DNA of 64,000 nt from NCBI RefSeq assembly GCF_002775205.1, contig NC_036443.1, forward strand, positions 12,205,698 through 12,269,697. Reading direction: 5' to 3'. Positions 1 through 14,800 of this stretch are shown in pieces. The notes beneath the pieces were generated by a model, which made no database searches, was not told where the DNA came from, and worked only from the letters and a program-made list of their open reading frames with translations. The position numbers and the translations under genes were made by a program. Numbering within the stretch: the stretch's first letter is position 1; every line of letters starts with the position of its first letter. Source of the stretch: Xiphophorus maculatus (lineage: Eukaryota > Chordata > Actinopteri > Cyprinodontiformes > Poeciliidae).

Positions 1-3000
1 GATTGTGTTCCAGATTTCGGTCATAAAACACCTCATAGTGTTAAGTATTTACATTATCATTATCACTTAACTTTGGAAAATTGAATGTAGGCTCCTTAAG
101 GTTTTAATGCCTGAAGAAAAATAACTACAATCTGTACTTAACTTGGCATCAAGAAACATGTTCTCGTAAACAGCAGTAGGAGTAATGCTGCGTAGTACAA
201 GTGCCAATGTGTTCTTTTTTTTTTTCCAAGTTATTAGGTAACAACAACAGAAGTCTTTAATTTTTACTTCCAAGTCAATTCTTTGAAGTGAAAATTTGTA
301 CAAAAGAATTTATTCTCTTTTACAACTAAATGCAAGACATTTTCTGTATTTCACTTCCATGTTATAGGAAAGAATGAAACAAATGATGTATGAAACAGGC
401 ATGTTTCAGAACGCAGCTCTTCAGCTTCAAGGGAAAACCCCTGAGCCAAAACCTAAATGAAAATTCAGAGAAATTGGCATTTACTTCAATCTATACAGTG
501 AAGAAGCTGATGAGTGAAAAAGTGTTTGATTGAAGAGTAAAAGCTTTTGAGAAGCCTGACTTTCAATGTCTTTGTTTTGGCTAAATTTTACAAGATATAT
601 GGACTATAGTCAAAAGGACGGGCTGATCTTAAACACACATAAAACACACTGTTTGTGGATGTCCAGGGTTTGGAGCGATAACCATTCTCTATCATAACCT
701 AACAAGCTGTGGAGGGATGTTGAAATGGCATATAATGCCTAATTTCACATTTTTTAAATGAAGCATTTGCCTATCCACCTTAAAAACTAAGTAAGACAAA
801 GCTCTAATGTTAACAGATAGATTGCCTTTATTTTGCTCTGATTTCACAAACATAGATTCAAAAATGTATTGTGCTAACTGTAGATCTCAGTAATAGAAGT
901 CAACACTGGCCACTTTATTAGGTAACCTGTTCGAGTGCTTGTTAACTCAAAACAAATTCCATTCATCTCATGGTAGTAATTCGATACAGACCGGTGTCTA
1001 GACAAGATGAAGATGACTGGCTGGCTTTAAGCCGCACACAAGAAATACAATTTTAGTGACTTTGAGTATAGCATGGTTCTTGGTGTACATAGAACTGGTC
1101 TGAGTATTTCATAAACTATTAATCTGCTGGCGTTACCACACATCACCATCTCTTGAGTTTACATAGAATGGTTTTGGAAGGGGGGCGATGTCCAGTGAGG
1201 AGGAGCTGTAGGGATGAAAATGCCCTTTTGGTGTCAGAGAGTTGGACAGAATTTACACACTGGCTTAAAATAACGAAAGTTATAAAAATAAAAAAATAAA
1301 ATAATAATAATAATATTAATAAAAAGACAACAGTGGCTCATGTAAACTCCTTTTACAAGGCATGCAGAATACCATCTCCAACACGTCAAACCTTGAATCA
1401 CATTGTGTGACTTCAGCTGCAACATTCAGAATCTGGTGTAAACAACATGAAAGCACGTGTATCAATGATTCAGACTGCTGCTGCTGTATGTGATGTGATG
1501 GTGTGGCACACTTGGACCCCCTTATTACCAATTGACTAACTGAGCAGTTTTGATGACCATATCCAGGTGACTAATACAATTCTAAGAAGGTGTACCCAAA
1601 AAGTGGCCAGTTTGTCTACATAAAATTGAGGAAAAAATTGGTGTCATATTAACACTTCTAGTTATAAATTCTTATCTTTAAGAATCCATACACAAAATAT
1701 GAAGGCGCAAGGGAATGCATTTAAACTTTTGTCACCAATAAAGATGCATGTAGTCACAAGGGTTCTAAAGTCTTAATTTTGAGTGGACAACCAGTGTATT
1801 TCCATGTTTTTATATGAACATTTGCTTGATCTTAAAGAGAAATAGGCTAGAGAGATGTGACATAACTGATGAGATCACAGAACAGCACAGTCCAAGAAGA
1901 GTTAGCATTTATATTATTAGATTTATAGTGATAAAAAGTCGCTTTGTGGCATATAACTGCATCAAAAACTGCCTAATTAACTCATCTGAACCTTTTTAAC
2001 CTGTACATAAAGCATACGCCTTAGCTAACTCGCTGAAAGACTGAATTTTAAAACGCCTCAGGGCTTCGCTACTGTCTGACATCAAGGAGCAGCAGTGACA
2101 AAGAGCCCTCCTACTGTGTTTTTCTCACATCTCCTGCACTTGGGAAAATAATGGAAATAAGTGTCACCATGCAGATGACCTCGAACTGTCGGCTCCAGCA
2201 CAAAATGACCTAACCCATAAATTATTCAGTATTGTAGCTGTTTACACGTCTGTACAAGTCAGGTCATTATTAGTTCAGTTTTCAAGTGGCGTTTCATTTC
2301 TGACGCAACAAATTTGGCACATGGGCGTTTTAAAAATTTCTTGTGGTTCATTGATCACCACGGCCACTGTTCTATTATTTACTCTTTGATTCAAAGTTGT
2401 TTTTTTGCATCCCGATCGTTCTCTGGGATATTGCGGGTGTATTACAGAAAGAAGTCAAACAGACTGAGAAGAAGAAGAAAAAAACAACTTCAGAATTTGT
2501 GTGACTTTTCATACCCAGTGGCTACATCCATCTGTTGTACCATCTAGCATTTTCTGTCACCAAAACCGATAATCCGCCGTTCACCTCACATCCACTTCAC
2601 ACCCTCTTCACACCGCCACCAGGCAAGTGGAGGTGAGAAAGGGAGATGGCTTTCAACTTCTTTCTCACTTGTTTTGGTAACAGATCCCTGCATTTACAAC
2701 AGAGTTAAACACTGCAAGCACCATTTTTTAAAAGGCTAAATCACTGTTGCCATCTGTATGTTAGCAGTTTTTACAGTTTCCTAACATCTGGGAGTTCAAG
2801 ATACTTGTGAATAAAATGCATCATGGCAGCCTCTTCTTAAATGCATACCCCTTGTCAACCAATTTAAAACTCTTTTAACCCAAATCCTTCTTAATTAATT
2901 TGCTATCTCACAAACTATATGGTAATAGGTTTTCCTTATTTGAATGTGAGGCCTGTTTTTGCTTGCTTTTGTATTTTTTTTAATCGTGGGACTCAAAAGT

Positions 3001-6000
3001 TTTTACAGATTTTAATTTTACTTGAGTTAATTGCTAAATTATGTACATTTTAATTGAAAACTACATATGAAAAAATAAGGAAGATTTTCAATTAAAAAAA
3101 AACCTGTTTTGCTGCTAAATTATTAAAAAATGGATGTGTGAAATCAACAATAAGAAAATGCATAGGATTTTTCCTGTTTTTGCATAGGGAGGGTATTTTT
3201 GGCTTGAATAGTTCAATGACAGGCTAACTCCTTTTTGCACAACTTGCACATGGCAATATTCTTTTCCAGCAGCCCATCAGATTTTTTTTTAATCAAAAAT
3301 TAAGTGGGCCAAGAGCAGAGTTATATGCTCTAAAACTAAAGTTTTGTACACAAAACATATAACATCTTTTATTCATCTGCAACAACCTCTCATGCACCAC
3401 CTGTTTCTCTAGACAAATTAGTGATTTGAATTTCTTACATAACCCTGTTTAGAACCCAAAGCATTAAAAAAAAAAATAGAAGCCAAATCTGTGCAGTTTC
3501 TATCTATAAATTGTGATATGGCGTATTCTAAATTTCTTACAAATTAATTGCCTGAAATGTTTCTGCTCAATGAGGTTGTGAGCCTTTTTGAGGGTTTTTT
3601 TCTAGCTGGAAGGCTGCAGTGGGACATAAATATCTTACATTTTTTCATTTAGTTGAAGTACATTGGAACCTCATTGAAGTCATCGTTCCTTGACATTTAC
3701 TTGTTTATTGTGCTGTTAAAAGCAATTATTTAATTCCCATCACCACCAAGAAAAGTTTCAGGCTCCATTTTTTTATTATTTTTTTTACTTTAAGCCCTAT
3801 GATCAGAAAACCTCTCCTTGAACATTTCAACATAGCAACATGCATGTTAGAGTACAAATGACTGAAGGATTTACAGGAAACCTAACAATTCATTAATTAA
3901 TATGAAGAGAATATTCGAACAGAATTTTCAGTGTTTCCCTGCTGGGCACCCAGCCGAAGCCAGCCGATATGCATCATCATCATCAGCCATTAAAGTTGGG
4001 ACGAGACGTTTGAAATGCTGCCAATTGTGCCAGTCTGAAAACTGAAATCTAGCCACCAGCTTCGACGTTATTTGGATAAATCTATGGTCAGCTGTGTTTT
4101 AATACTTTGTGAATCTGTCCTTTGTTGTCAGTTGTACTATTGGCCTTTTTTTGTGTCGTTTGTGCTGTCACTGTTTGCTTATGTACTTCAGTGAAAAACC
4201 ACAGCCACCACCACTCAGGTACCCAGACCTGCTTCACTCTATCATGTAAATGCTCCAAGGTGGCAGGAGCGAATAGATCAGAGGGGTATTAGCTCAGAAC
4301 ACAATGGGCTATTTAACAGTCTGACTTGAATGGAAAGCCTGACATGTGCCATGATTTAGCAGACATTAAAACATCTTAATAAATTAGAGCAGGCCTGAGG
4401 GGTTTAGTGGGGAAAGGGCATTCGACTAATGGCACTAATGACACCCGCACAAGACTAATATATCAGGATTCAGGGAGGACTAAATCAGGACGGTTCTATC
4501 AAAATGACACCAGTAAAGGTGTGAGCATGAGACAAAAGACAAAGTGTGTGAGCAGGATTGTGTGTGTTATCACCATAGCCTATGGAGTCAGAGGCAAGTG
4601 ATTTCAAGAGGACCATTGTGGTGTTTAAATCTAAATTCTTCAACCTCTAACAATGCTTGTGGGCACAGAGTAAGTGAAGCATCACGGACATTCACGTAGA
4701 ATAATACAAGGTCAGTGTCGGGGGCGCGCAATGGATTTGACCCAGCCAGGAGCTGACAGGTCTGCTTTTCTATTAAATGATCGTAGATTACCAGAGCAAA
4801 GCGACTAGAGGGAAAATCCACAGAATACAGCCAATGTTGGGTGATTTTTTTCTGATTAAACCTTGTTTTTGTTTCCTGCAAATATGTGTAAATGACTCAA
4901 ACTCCTTTGAAGTCTAAGTCTGGTTTGGGGGTTTTTTCTGTGGCTTTCTGTGTATGTCAACTTATGTATGTTTTTTTGTTTTGTTTTTTTTACCACTGTG
5001 TTTTTATTAAATGAACATACATGCTTACATGGGTAACAAATGCTTTTGGCCGATGTATTGATCAAACAAATTGAAAAAAGGCAACCTTTATGTCTTTGGT
5101 ACATGGAAGCTTTGCCAGCCTCTTTGTTTTGTAATGTATTGGTAAAGTAGACATGATTTGATTTGGATGTTTTCTTTCTAAATGTTTGATATGGTTCCTA
5201 ATTGTTCCTGTTTTCTTTTTGTTTCTTTGAAAATTTCTGCACAAAGGCCAAGTGTTGTTCAAAGATAACAATTAAGAGCTGTTGTTTTCCAATATGACAG
5301 CTAGTCTCTATTAACTACGTACAGCATCCTCCACAATTATCAGTAGATGGGTAGAAAAAAAGTCCAAAATAAGTTCATCTTTTATTGCACTCACATAATC
5401 TCATATTAAAATATACTTCTGTCCTCATCCAGCCCTGTTTGCCACAGACTGAGGTGTTTAAAACGGTTTGCTTCCTGGAAGCAGATGTGAGCCACTTGTT
5501 ATTTTCTGCTAGCAGAAAGTCATAAATTGCTAATTAAAAGTTCTTAAAGACTCTAGTCAACGTAATAAATAAAGTGTACCTTACATTGTTTCTGCTGGGA
5601 TTTTAAAAAGTTACATTTTTAATCACATGAATATTTTTGGCCTTAAAAAGGCTTAAATGTGCCCATACTTACATCTTAAATTGGAAGAAACATTTGTTTT
5701 TTCGTTTACTTTTTTTCTTTTGGTTTCATTCAGTTTAATGTCCTCTTTTTTTTAGATTTTGATGTGCGTACCATTGTCAGATTACTATTTCTGTATCTTG
5801 TAGTTATAGCTAAGGAGCTATAAACTAGCTCCTTAGCCTCAAATTAAGCCTCAAAGCTTAATTTCTTGATCAAAAGGAGGAATTGAAGAAATTAATCACC
5901 TGACATACAACCATTTCTTATTTATGTTTTAGAAAATTGAAATCAAAACCTTTTTGTCATGTAGTAGTACCTTGTTTAAGATAATGTGTCTTTAATAATT

Positions 6001-8825
6001 AGAATTATTGTAAAAGCCAGAAAGCATTGGAAAGTAGTTTTATTTGGGATGCAATAATTTTGGAAGGGACAGCAAACAAAGTTTTTACCTCCACCCCATT
6101 TCTTTTCTAGTAGGATATTTGTTTAATAGCTAAAACATGTTTTCTTGTGTTGTTTATTCTTTTAACTTACGTTTGAAGTTCAAAGAAGTGTAAGATATTT
6201 AACAGTATCTTCAACTACCTTAGGATATTTGTTCTAATTCACAGATGTCTTGTATAATAAAATACCTTACATTTATCCCACAGAAACATGCAGAAAGACT
6301 GCATTAAAAAATGTTTTGGTTACATTTATATTACAGATATTTTTAGAGATGCCTGTAATAAAACAATTATTTAGAAATGTTGATTTTTTTTTCTGAGAAA
6401 AAACATACTCAGATCAAAAGCTGAAGTCGTAATAGACCTCTCAGCTGTAAGAAAGGATGAATTTATTTAAGGCTTTTTTCATGTTTTTAGGACACCACAA
6501 TGAGTTGATTTTGGTGTCTTATTTCGAATTCCTTTAGTCACTCGAAGCTTAAATTTGAAAAATACATGACTTCCACCTTGCACCAGCTGCTGTCTCTATC
6601 CTTTGGTGCACTGCTCCAAAATGTTGCAAGGTGGTCAAACTGATGAAATAGACCACAAATATATAACATTTTGTGTTTTTATAAAGTTTTTCCATTTTTT
6701 TTTCTTTTGCAATCAGTAAGCTTGATTGTAAAACATACATAGTATAAGATACTTTAAATTTGTAAAAGTGGTAAAACTAACAACTATTGGAGTTTTGGGT
6801 AACAACGCTTGGCCTTTTCTTCTTTGTGATTCCTCAGTATTTTTATGTCCTGGTGATCTCTGTGAGATCCTTAGACTTTTTCACATTGAAAAGTGAACAG
6901 TTGATCTTGATATGCGGAAGATGTGCATGTATGATATTGTTTGGTGCATTTGTGTTTTCTAAACGAGGGACTTAATAAAAGCAGTTCACTGAGGATTTTC
7001 TTTGTGGATTTTTCTGCTTTTCTATGATTATTCTGTGTGGGATGGGGTCATTTTCAGCATCAGCAGTTTTAGTGTCTTTTACTGCAGGAGGAATTTGAGT
7101 AGAGCCTCGGGGTGTCATGGCACCTATAAAATGGATGATATTATGAAAAAGCTAATAAATGGGGGTAAAAGGCTGCAGTGATATCCTCTTCACTGGATAA
7201 GGAAAACAGTCCATAAAAGTTTTTGCTTGAAACATTAATTGTATTGTTGCACATCATTATTAAGATCATAATCAAAGAAATGTGAGTATAATTCCACATC
7301 CGGTATTTTCAAGAACACACCGTCTAAACCTTAAAGTGTCAAGCTTTATGCTTCGCACCTCTCTGTCTCTTTCACTAGATCTAGTTTATTTGTGAATTTG
7401 TGAACTTCAGAGTTTCCACCAAAACAACAGAATGACACGGAACACTGCTGTGAGGTATTGATCGAACCAGTGTTGCAGAGATGCTTTTAAGATAATAAGA
7501 AAGAGAGGACCTTGTGAAGAGATCGATTCGAATGGGAAGTGAAGAAAAGAGAGGTTTCTCCCCACAGATCATTTATAATGAGCTGGTGTGTCAATACTTT
7601 GGCTCTTCACATGCTATCGACCGCTGGACCACTACACTGGGCTCTGCATGGTTGATGTTAACACAAAGAGAGATGAAAGATTTACAATGAGTATTTTCAC
7701 GTCGTAGCGCAACACTGCGAAACGCTTTAAATTCAGATATGGTCAGGACATATTTCATATAGAAATGCTTGTGAATGCATAAGTGGTGCACATTGGTTCT
7801 CCCAGTGCAGCAACTGCTGCCCCGTGGTTACCACAGATTGAAAATGTCCACACTGCCCCCTAATGGCGGTAGCGCGCTGGTGGATCGTTCTCTGCCAAGG
7901 TGGAGGAGATGAGGCAATACAGAGAAGATGTTGCTGTGTCTGCAGTGTCGCTGCATTGGATGGATGCACTGCTGACGAGCACCTGCTCCTGCAAGATTTG
8001 TATCCAGAAGCAATTAAGATTCTGAACAGAATTTAGTCCACATTGCAAAAGGCATCTGAAGATACTCTAAACATCACATAATGGTGGTTTCTTGTTTGGT
8101 TTTTTTTTTTTTAATTGCACAAGTACCTCAGCAAATATTCGTTGTGGCACACCTTCAGTTAAGCCCACCAGCAACCACTGCACCCCTGACTCACTGTTAA
8201 GAATGATTATTCGTGTTCCTTCTCATGTTCTTTTTTATTATTATTATTTAGTTATTCCTTAATTTAGCCGCCTTTAATTTTTTGCTCACCGGTAACTGTG
8301 GAAGCATTCTGTTACTCACTTTATTAACTAACTGAACATGGGCATCAAAGATTTTCCCATCTCAAATGCAAGCAGTAGAAATGATTAAATTAGCTGTGAC
8401 TCATGATCCTGTACCTTTCTGACTATAACGTTTCCCTTATTATGTGAACTACTGGTATGCTTGTTGCAGGACATTGTGTTCATTTATTTTAGCTTAAATT
8501 TAAATAAAAGCCAAGTGACTAAAACTGTACAATGCTATTTGTTGAATTTAAACTACGGTGTGTAGACTAACAAGTCAGATGTGAAGGTCTATTTGACAGA
8601 CACATGAAAAATATATTCTGACACATATACAATATTAGGATACAACTGAGTGAATTTTTAATTACAGTATTATAATTATAACTCGATTTCGAACCCGGTG
8701 ATTTTGCATTTAGTTCCTCCACAGACAGAGGGCGCTGTAGTTCCTCTACCGGTCTTCAGCTCGTCTCCGAAGAAAACAGTCACAGGGCTGCTTCCTGTGG
8801 CACGCATGTATACAGCACTGTTTAG
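1..8825. other. Left intergenic flank, no gene recognised
   Basis: I found no coding exon here that I can tie to a known protein. The open frames are short, AT-rich and lack paired splice signals. The sequence is mostly poly-T/poly-A rich unique DNA. The only clear element is the broken Tc1-type transposon at 904-1613. The last 150 bases (about 8690-8825) are richer in GC and CpG and probably hold the exosc10 promoter and 5' UTR. No TATA box is visible there. An untranslated exon or a 3' UTR of a neighbouring gene cannot be excluded. Confidence 0.6.
904..1613 (+). mobile_element. Broken Tc1/mariner-type DNA transposon
   Basis: The left end reads CTGGCCACTTTATTAGGTAA and the right end is its inverted partner (GTGTACCCAAAAAGTGGCCAG), the terminal repeats of a very common teleost Tc1-like family. 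Between them are stretches that match the remembered transposase region in order: the GTGACTTTGAGTATAGCATGG stretch near 1055, CAACACGTC around 1380, and CAACATGAAAGCA near 1445. The copy is about 0.7 kb, roughly half the usual length, so it has lost internal sequence. It also carries an AT-rich simple-repeat insertion at about 1285-1325. It has no intact reading frame and is an old, dead copy. Confidence 0.85.
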
Positions 8826-11800
8826 ATGATGAAAGCCTCCAAGAAGAAGGAATCCACCAACAGTGGCTCTCTGGATGATGATCCAGACGCCAACAGAGAG
8901 GAAAGTGAGATTTGTCCTGGCTTTAAAGACGCAGACGCCTTCGTTAAAGTGAGTCTGACCCAGAAATCTTTTCTCCTGGGAAAGAGGACAACGTGGATGA
9001 GCCGCTGTTAGCTCGGCTATGTGCTGCTAGTCTACTCGCCTCCTAAGAAAATCTCTAACACATGACAAACCATCTAAATGTGACATTTAATCACATTTAC
9101 CCAACGGTGCTTGACTTGAGTTTAGTGTAGCTGATACTTCGTTAGTCAAACTTGTTGTTAAATACAGTGTTGTATAGTAACAAAGTACAAATACTTCACT
9201 ACTTTACTTAAGTATATTTTGGAGTACTTCATACTTTCCTGGAGTATGAAAATTTTTGATGACTTTCACTTTTACTTCACTATATTTCCGAACTTAATTG
9301 CGTACTTTTACTCCGATACATTTTCAATGTGTGGTTTAGTTACTCGTTACAAAAAAGCGAGAGAGAGAAACAAAGTGTTTTGACCCCACCTACTGATTAG
9401 CAAGTAGCAAGCAGGCTACCGAACAAAGTCCGTAGCCTGCTTGCCTGGGCTTGTTCATCACCTCCAATAGGATACACCTGTTTCGCTTCTCCCATTGTTG
9501 GGGAAATCAGAACACCTTGCACCGGACGGGTGGGAGGGACGTACAGAGAAGAGTGCTGCCCGCACTGACGCGGCTCAGGGATTACGTGACACGCAGCGCC
9601 GTGCCCTATAATGCACTGTAAGCTATGTAATGTGTTTTGAGGCAATTGACCAAAATCCCGGACAATTTTTAAATTCCCCCCGGACATCTTTTTAGGTCTG
9701 AAAAGTAGGACATGTCCGGGAAAAAGAGGACGTCTGGTCACCCTAGTTCAATGGGGGACAGAAGCCATAGCGATAGCAATTTAGACTAAATTTAACGAAT
9801 ATAGGAAAGGCATGCAAGTTCAAAACCACAAACCATTAACATGTGCTACTCTTTAAAACTGGAACAATTTATTAGCAGGTTTCATTTTGCCTGCACTTGG
9901 TTGGGTACATTATTTTAAGTTTATTTGACAAGTTTACCAAAATATAAGAAATGTCATTCAAACTTGCCTTGTTTTACTTTTTACTTGTACTTTTCATTAC
10001 ATTACTTGAGTACATCCATTTTTACAGTAATTTCCATACTTAAGTACAAGAAGTTTCAGATACTTTAAGACTTTAACTCAAGTAACATTTCAGTCAGTGA
10101 CTTGGACTTTTACCAAAGTCGTATTTTGGAGAGGTACTTTTACTTGACTCTGAGATTTCAGTACTTTATACAACACTGGTTAAATATCTCTTTGCAGTGT
10201 GAGGTAACTTTGAGGTTCAAGATTATACTAATTATAAACACCTATATATATTCTTTTAACTGGCAATTTAAATGTTCAGGTTTGCTGAAGTTTGAAAATA
10301 AGAGTACTTAGTAAAACGTTAAGGTATTTCTAGAAGAATATATCACTATTATACTAATAGGTTTGTGTCATGACAGCTTTGAACTCCAGTTGCTTGATCT
10401 GCTATATTTAATCTACATGTAAATTGCACATTTATGCTATTGTTGTTTTAACTTGCGTCAAAGCTGGAGTTTATAGTCAACCAAATAGTCTGTTAGTTAA
10501 TTTCTATAAGTAGCTACGTAACAGGAAAAAATACTGCATAATTATCTTAGAACTTGCCTATTTGGCAAAACTGTATATCATTTTAAAACGCTGTGCCTTT
10601 CCTATCCCCCCCTCCCACCGCAGCAAGATTAACTTGGTACACATTAAAGTCTATCTTTATGCTTCTTCAAGTTAAATCACCTATTTTAAAATAAAATACT
10701 TTGGCAGTAAACATGTGTAGCAGACTAGTAAAAAGGTTTTGCTACAAACTTAAGTCAAAGCTGGTATTAAGATAACAGGTATAAAAAGTAGTTAACATCA
10801 TAGTCCAGAAACTGCCATAAGCTAACATTTTCTTCCAGCTGTCTTTGGATTTAAAAAAAATCATTTAGGACATTTTCTTAATCGCCACTTTGATTATATC
10901 ACAAATGTTTTTTAAGGTGAGTTTCTCCTCATTTCTTCTCTCCAGTATGGTTTGGGGGCTGTGATATCAGCCACTAAAGCCTCAGCTGGCTTACCTGTAG
11001 CAGGAGATGAATATGATTTCTATCGGAGCTTTCCAGGCTTCCAGGAGTTCTGTGAAAGTCAAGGAGACAAGCTTCTGCACTGGTAAGTGTTTAATTACAT
11101 TCCTTCAAGCTCCTTTCTATAGGACGGCACCTTTTCTTTAATTTATTAAGCTACATGTAAGTTGCACATTTATGCTATTGTTATTCTATGATTACTTTTG
11201 CCAGAGCCTGTACATACTCTCCTTCATTATTATTTTTTCCTAGCTTACTTTCATATTCTCCTCAACTTGAATGAACTTGTATGATTAGACCTGCTTTTGA
11301 AAGTTTATGTCAAATATACGCCTATCTGTATAAAAACCAGCCTAGATAACATGAGCTATTTATCATTTTGTCTTTTTGTTTAGCATGAGTCAGATAATGC
11401 AGCATCATGGCTGCAGATCTCACATAAGAGACCGGAACAAGCTCACTGGACTGGAGGAGAGGTTTGACTTGGTTGTGGACTCAAATGATGTTATTCTTGA
11501 AAGAGCGGTAAGACTTTTATCTAGGGAACTGTTTTTTAATTAAAAATCAAGATATTTTTGCAAACCAACCGAGCTCCGCTGCGCAACTTCCAGGGGATTC
11601 TCCTCGACGAAGCCGACGGGGTAAACAGGAGCCAGAATCCCGTTATGCCTGCCGGGTTTCAGCCTCCAAAAATTGTTGTGTCCAGCTGGAATCGCAAGGT
11701 GAGATAACTGACCTATCAGCTTCTCTTGCTGCCGTTTCAGTGACGGTTTTGAACCAAATCTAGCATTGTGTGTCCTAATCCAAACATCTAATCCAGTGGA

Positions 11801-14800
11801 GTCAAGCTAAAGTTCTCCATCAGAGGTGTCTTCTAACTCCTAGATATATTCTAAATCCAGTACGCTTGAGTCAAATAGCTGAACTACCATAATGTTGACT
11901 TTGGTGCCTAACACCTTTTTTGTTTTTTGTTGGGCGGTTTTTTTCCAGGGTTCCAGCTCTGGCAGCCGATCGGAGACGTTCCGACTCCTTCACGCCAAGA
12001 ACGTTGCGAGGCCCCAACTGAAATTTAAGGAGAAAGTTGACAACAGCAATACGCCTTTCGTTCCCAAGATCTTCATCAAGCCGAATGCGCTGAAGCCACT
12101 TCCGACATGTATGCCAAGCCTTTTACCCTCATAAGTGCCGTTTTACCTTCCCGACATTTCTGAGCGGATGACGTTTCTCAAACTGCAGATTTCTCAAACA
12201 AGCAAATACGCAAAGAGAGGCCAGAGGACCTTGACGTCCCGGCTGCCTTGGCTGACTTTATCCACCAGCAGAGAACTCAGGAACATGTAGATGACATGTA
12301 AGACTTGTGCTGTTGTGTAACGTGAACATTGTTGTGCTTTGTCTCTTTGTTAATGTAACGGTTTGGCTTCATGTAGGTTTGCACATCCATACCAGTATGA
12401 ACTGGACCATCTCACCATACCAGAAAGGTTACTGTCCAAGCCGGAGCCTCAGGTAACACGGTCAGATGAAGTCATCATGTAACATAAACCCAGACCAAGC
12501 TGGAGCTTTCTTTGTGCAGCATGTTAAGACCCATCTCTAAATTACTGCTGTTGATTAGAGAAAGTTGTGGTTGGGTAAAGATTAGTCCGCTTTCTTAAAA
12601 GTTCAATTTTCTGAAACGGTTATTTTTAGTTACTCAGATGACATTTAATTATTTATTTTTGGGTGTAATTTGTAGTGGTTGGCTTCACTTCTGTCAAACC
12701 AATCCTTTTCTGTTGCTGCTGTAGATTACAGTCCTCTAAGTCTGCTAAAATAATACTTGGATTCTACTTTTGTTGTTTCTGTCGCACTTGGTCCATTTTA
12801 AGCACCTTTGCTTAAAATTTACTTAATGGGTTTTACAGGTTTAGACTCTGTAAAGTTATACAAGTGAAAATGTTCTGCTGTCCAATAAAGAAAAAAAAAA
12901 GGAAATCGTTATGTGTTCCAGATAAGACTATTCTTTAGGCAATGGAAAGTCTTTGTCCGGAAAGCTTTTGCTGAAGCTTTGTCAACGTTATTGGGGTAAA
13001 CTTTGACTTTGTTTTTCTACCTAGCTTAGGATCTGTGGTCTCTTGAGGTTTTTTTAAAGCAGCTAACAACCCATCTTTTTAAAAAAGATGACATTTAATC
13101 AATTGCAACTCCTGTTCTTTAATTATTTGATATAACACAGTGACTTCTTGACTTAAAAGTGGACTTAGCTGCATATTTTCACTGAAGACTCTGATGTTTT
13201 ATCTACCTTTTGTGTTGTAGATGTACAAGCCGATGGCCGAGACGAAGCTTTCCTTTATTGACTCACTGGAGGACCTGGTCGCTCTGAATGAGAAGCTGTG
13301 CCGATTATCTGAATTTGCAGTGGATCTCGAGGTATGCAGATGAGTTTTAATTCAAATCAAAATAAAAGGAACAGAACTCGAACCATAGAACGATACATTA
13401 TTAGGTCTTATGTGATTAATGCTTGTAGAGGTTTTTTTTTTGTCTGTTTTTTTTTTTTAATCTTTTGAACATGTTATTGTTTTGTTCTCCACGGCAGCAC
13501 CATTCCTACCGGAGCTTCCTCGGCATTACCTGCCTGATGCAGATCTCCACCAGAGAGGAGGACTTCATCATCGACACTCTGGAGCTCCGCAGCGAAATGC
13601 ACATTCTGAACGAGGCGTTCACTGACCCGACTATCGTAAAAGTAAAGAAACGACTCCATGAATGAGTTCTGCTGTATGCTGCCTGAAAGTATAAAAATAC
13701 ATGACAAAGTTGGTTTAGTTACAGCAGCTTATTACTCTTTAAGGTTTTGTTTCTTGCTATAGTTTATAGAGAATTTATCATAGAGGCTTGTATACTGCCT
13801 CAGCATATTGTTGAGAAATTGCACTGACCCCTGCTGGTCTGCCTGTTTGGAGCTGTGGGATTTAATATTTTATTTGAAAGAAGGATTAGCACAAAGCTTC
13901 AGCCCTTATTTACGTTTTTAGCATATCTGTAAATCACACACACAAAAAAAATCTGTTGGGTTAAGTCCAGGAATAGTTTTCTGCATTTACTTCCTGGTGT
14001 TTTGTGTTCTTATCGTTGTGTTTCTGAACCGCATTGTTTTATTAAACGCAGACAGCTCTCTTGGCGCAACGCTTTTAAATATTTTGGCATGTTTTATGCC
14101 AGGCCAGCTCAACAATCTGAGCAAACTGGCCTTTACCCAGACGGAGTCTTTTGTTGCTGTGAGAAATCACTTTGACTAATAATATTTGAAATATTAAAAC
14201 CAAAGTGAAACAGATCATCTTTGTAATCTTCCCAAGCTGAAAGAGCAGTCAGAAGTTGTAATTGACATTATTTTAAATATAAAGCTCTGACTTTGTGTGA
14301 TGCTCTCTGTGAGAGCAATCCTATTCAGACAAGTTTGATGAAGTTGGCAGGTGTCTTGTGATGTGTGGGAGCCAACATGATTCACACTCAGCGGGGGACA
14401 CCTTTGGAAACAGTGTGCTGCGTGGGCTCATACTGCCAGCTGAATTGCAAAAAAGGATCCAAATGGAAAATTCATCATGTAGTCTTTTTTTTTTTTTAAA
14501 CCATTCAAAATGTACTTCCTCCCTACCCCCAGGTTTTTCACGGTGCTGATTCTGACATCGAGTGGCTCCAGAGGGACTTTGGCTTGTACGTTGTCAACCT
14601 TTTTGACACCCATCAGGCGAGTCGAGCCCTGAACCTGGCCAGACATTCTCTGGACCATTTACTGAAGAACTTCTGCAACGTGAACTCGGACAAACGCTAC
14701 CAGCTGGCTGACTGGAGGATTCGGTGCGTTGACGGCTGGAACCAATTATCTATTTAAAAATTTATTTATTTTTTAAACCTAAGACATTATTACATTTTGT

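Noticed and set aside
7591-7800. tRNA-like gene near the TGGTCCAGCGGTCGATAGC word on the minus strand
   Set aside because: It has no complete A and B box pair at tRNA spacing and no cloverleaf could be drawn.
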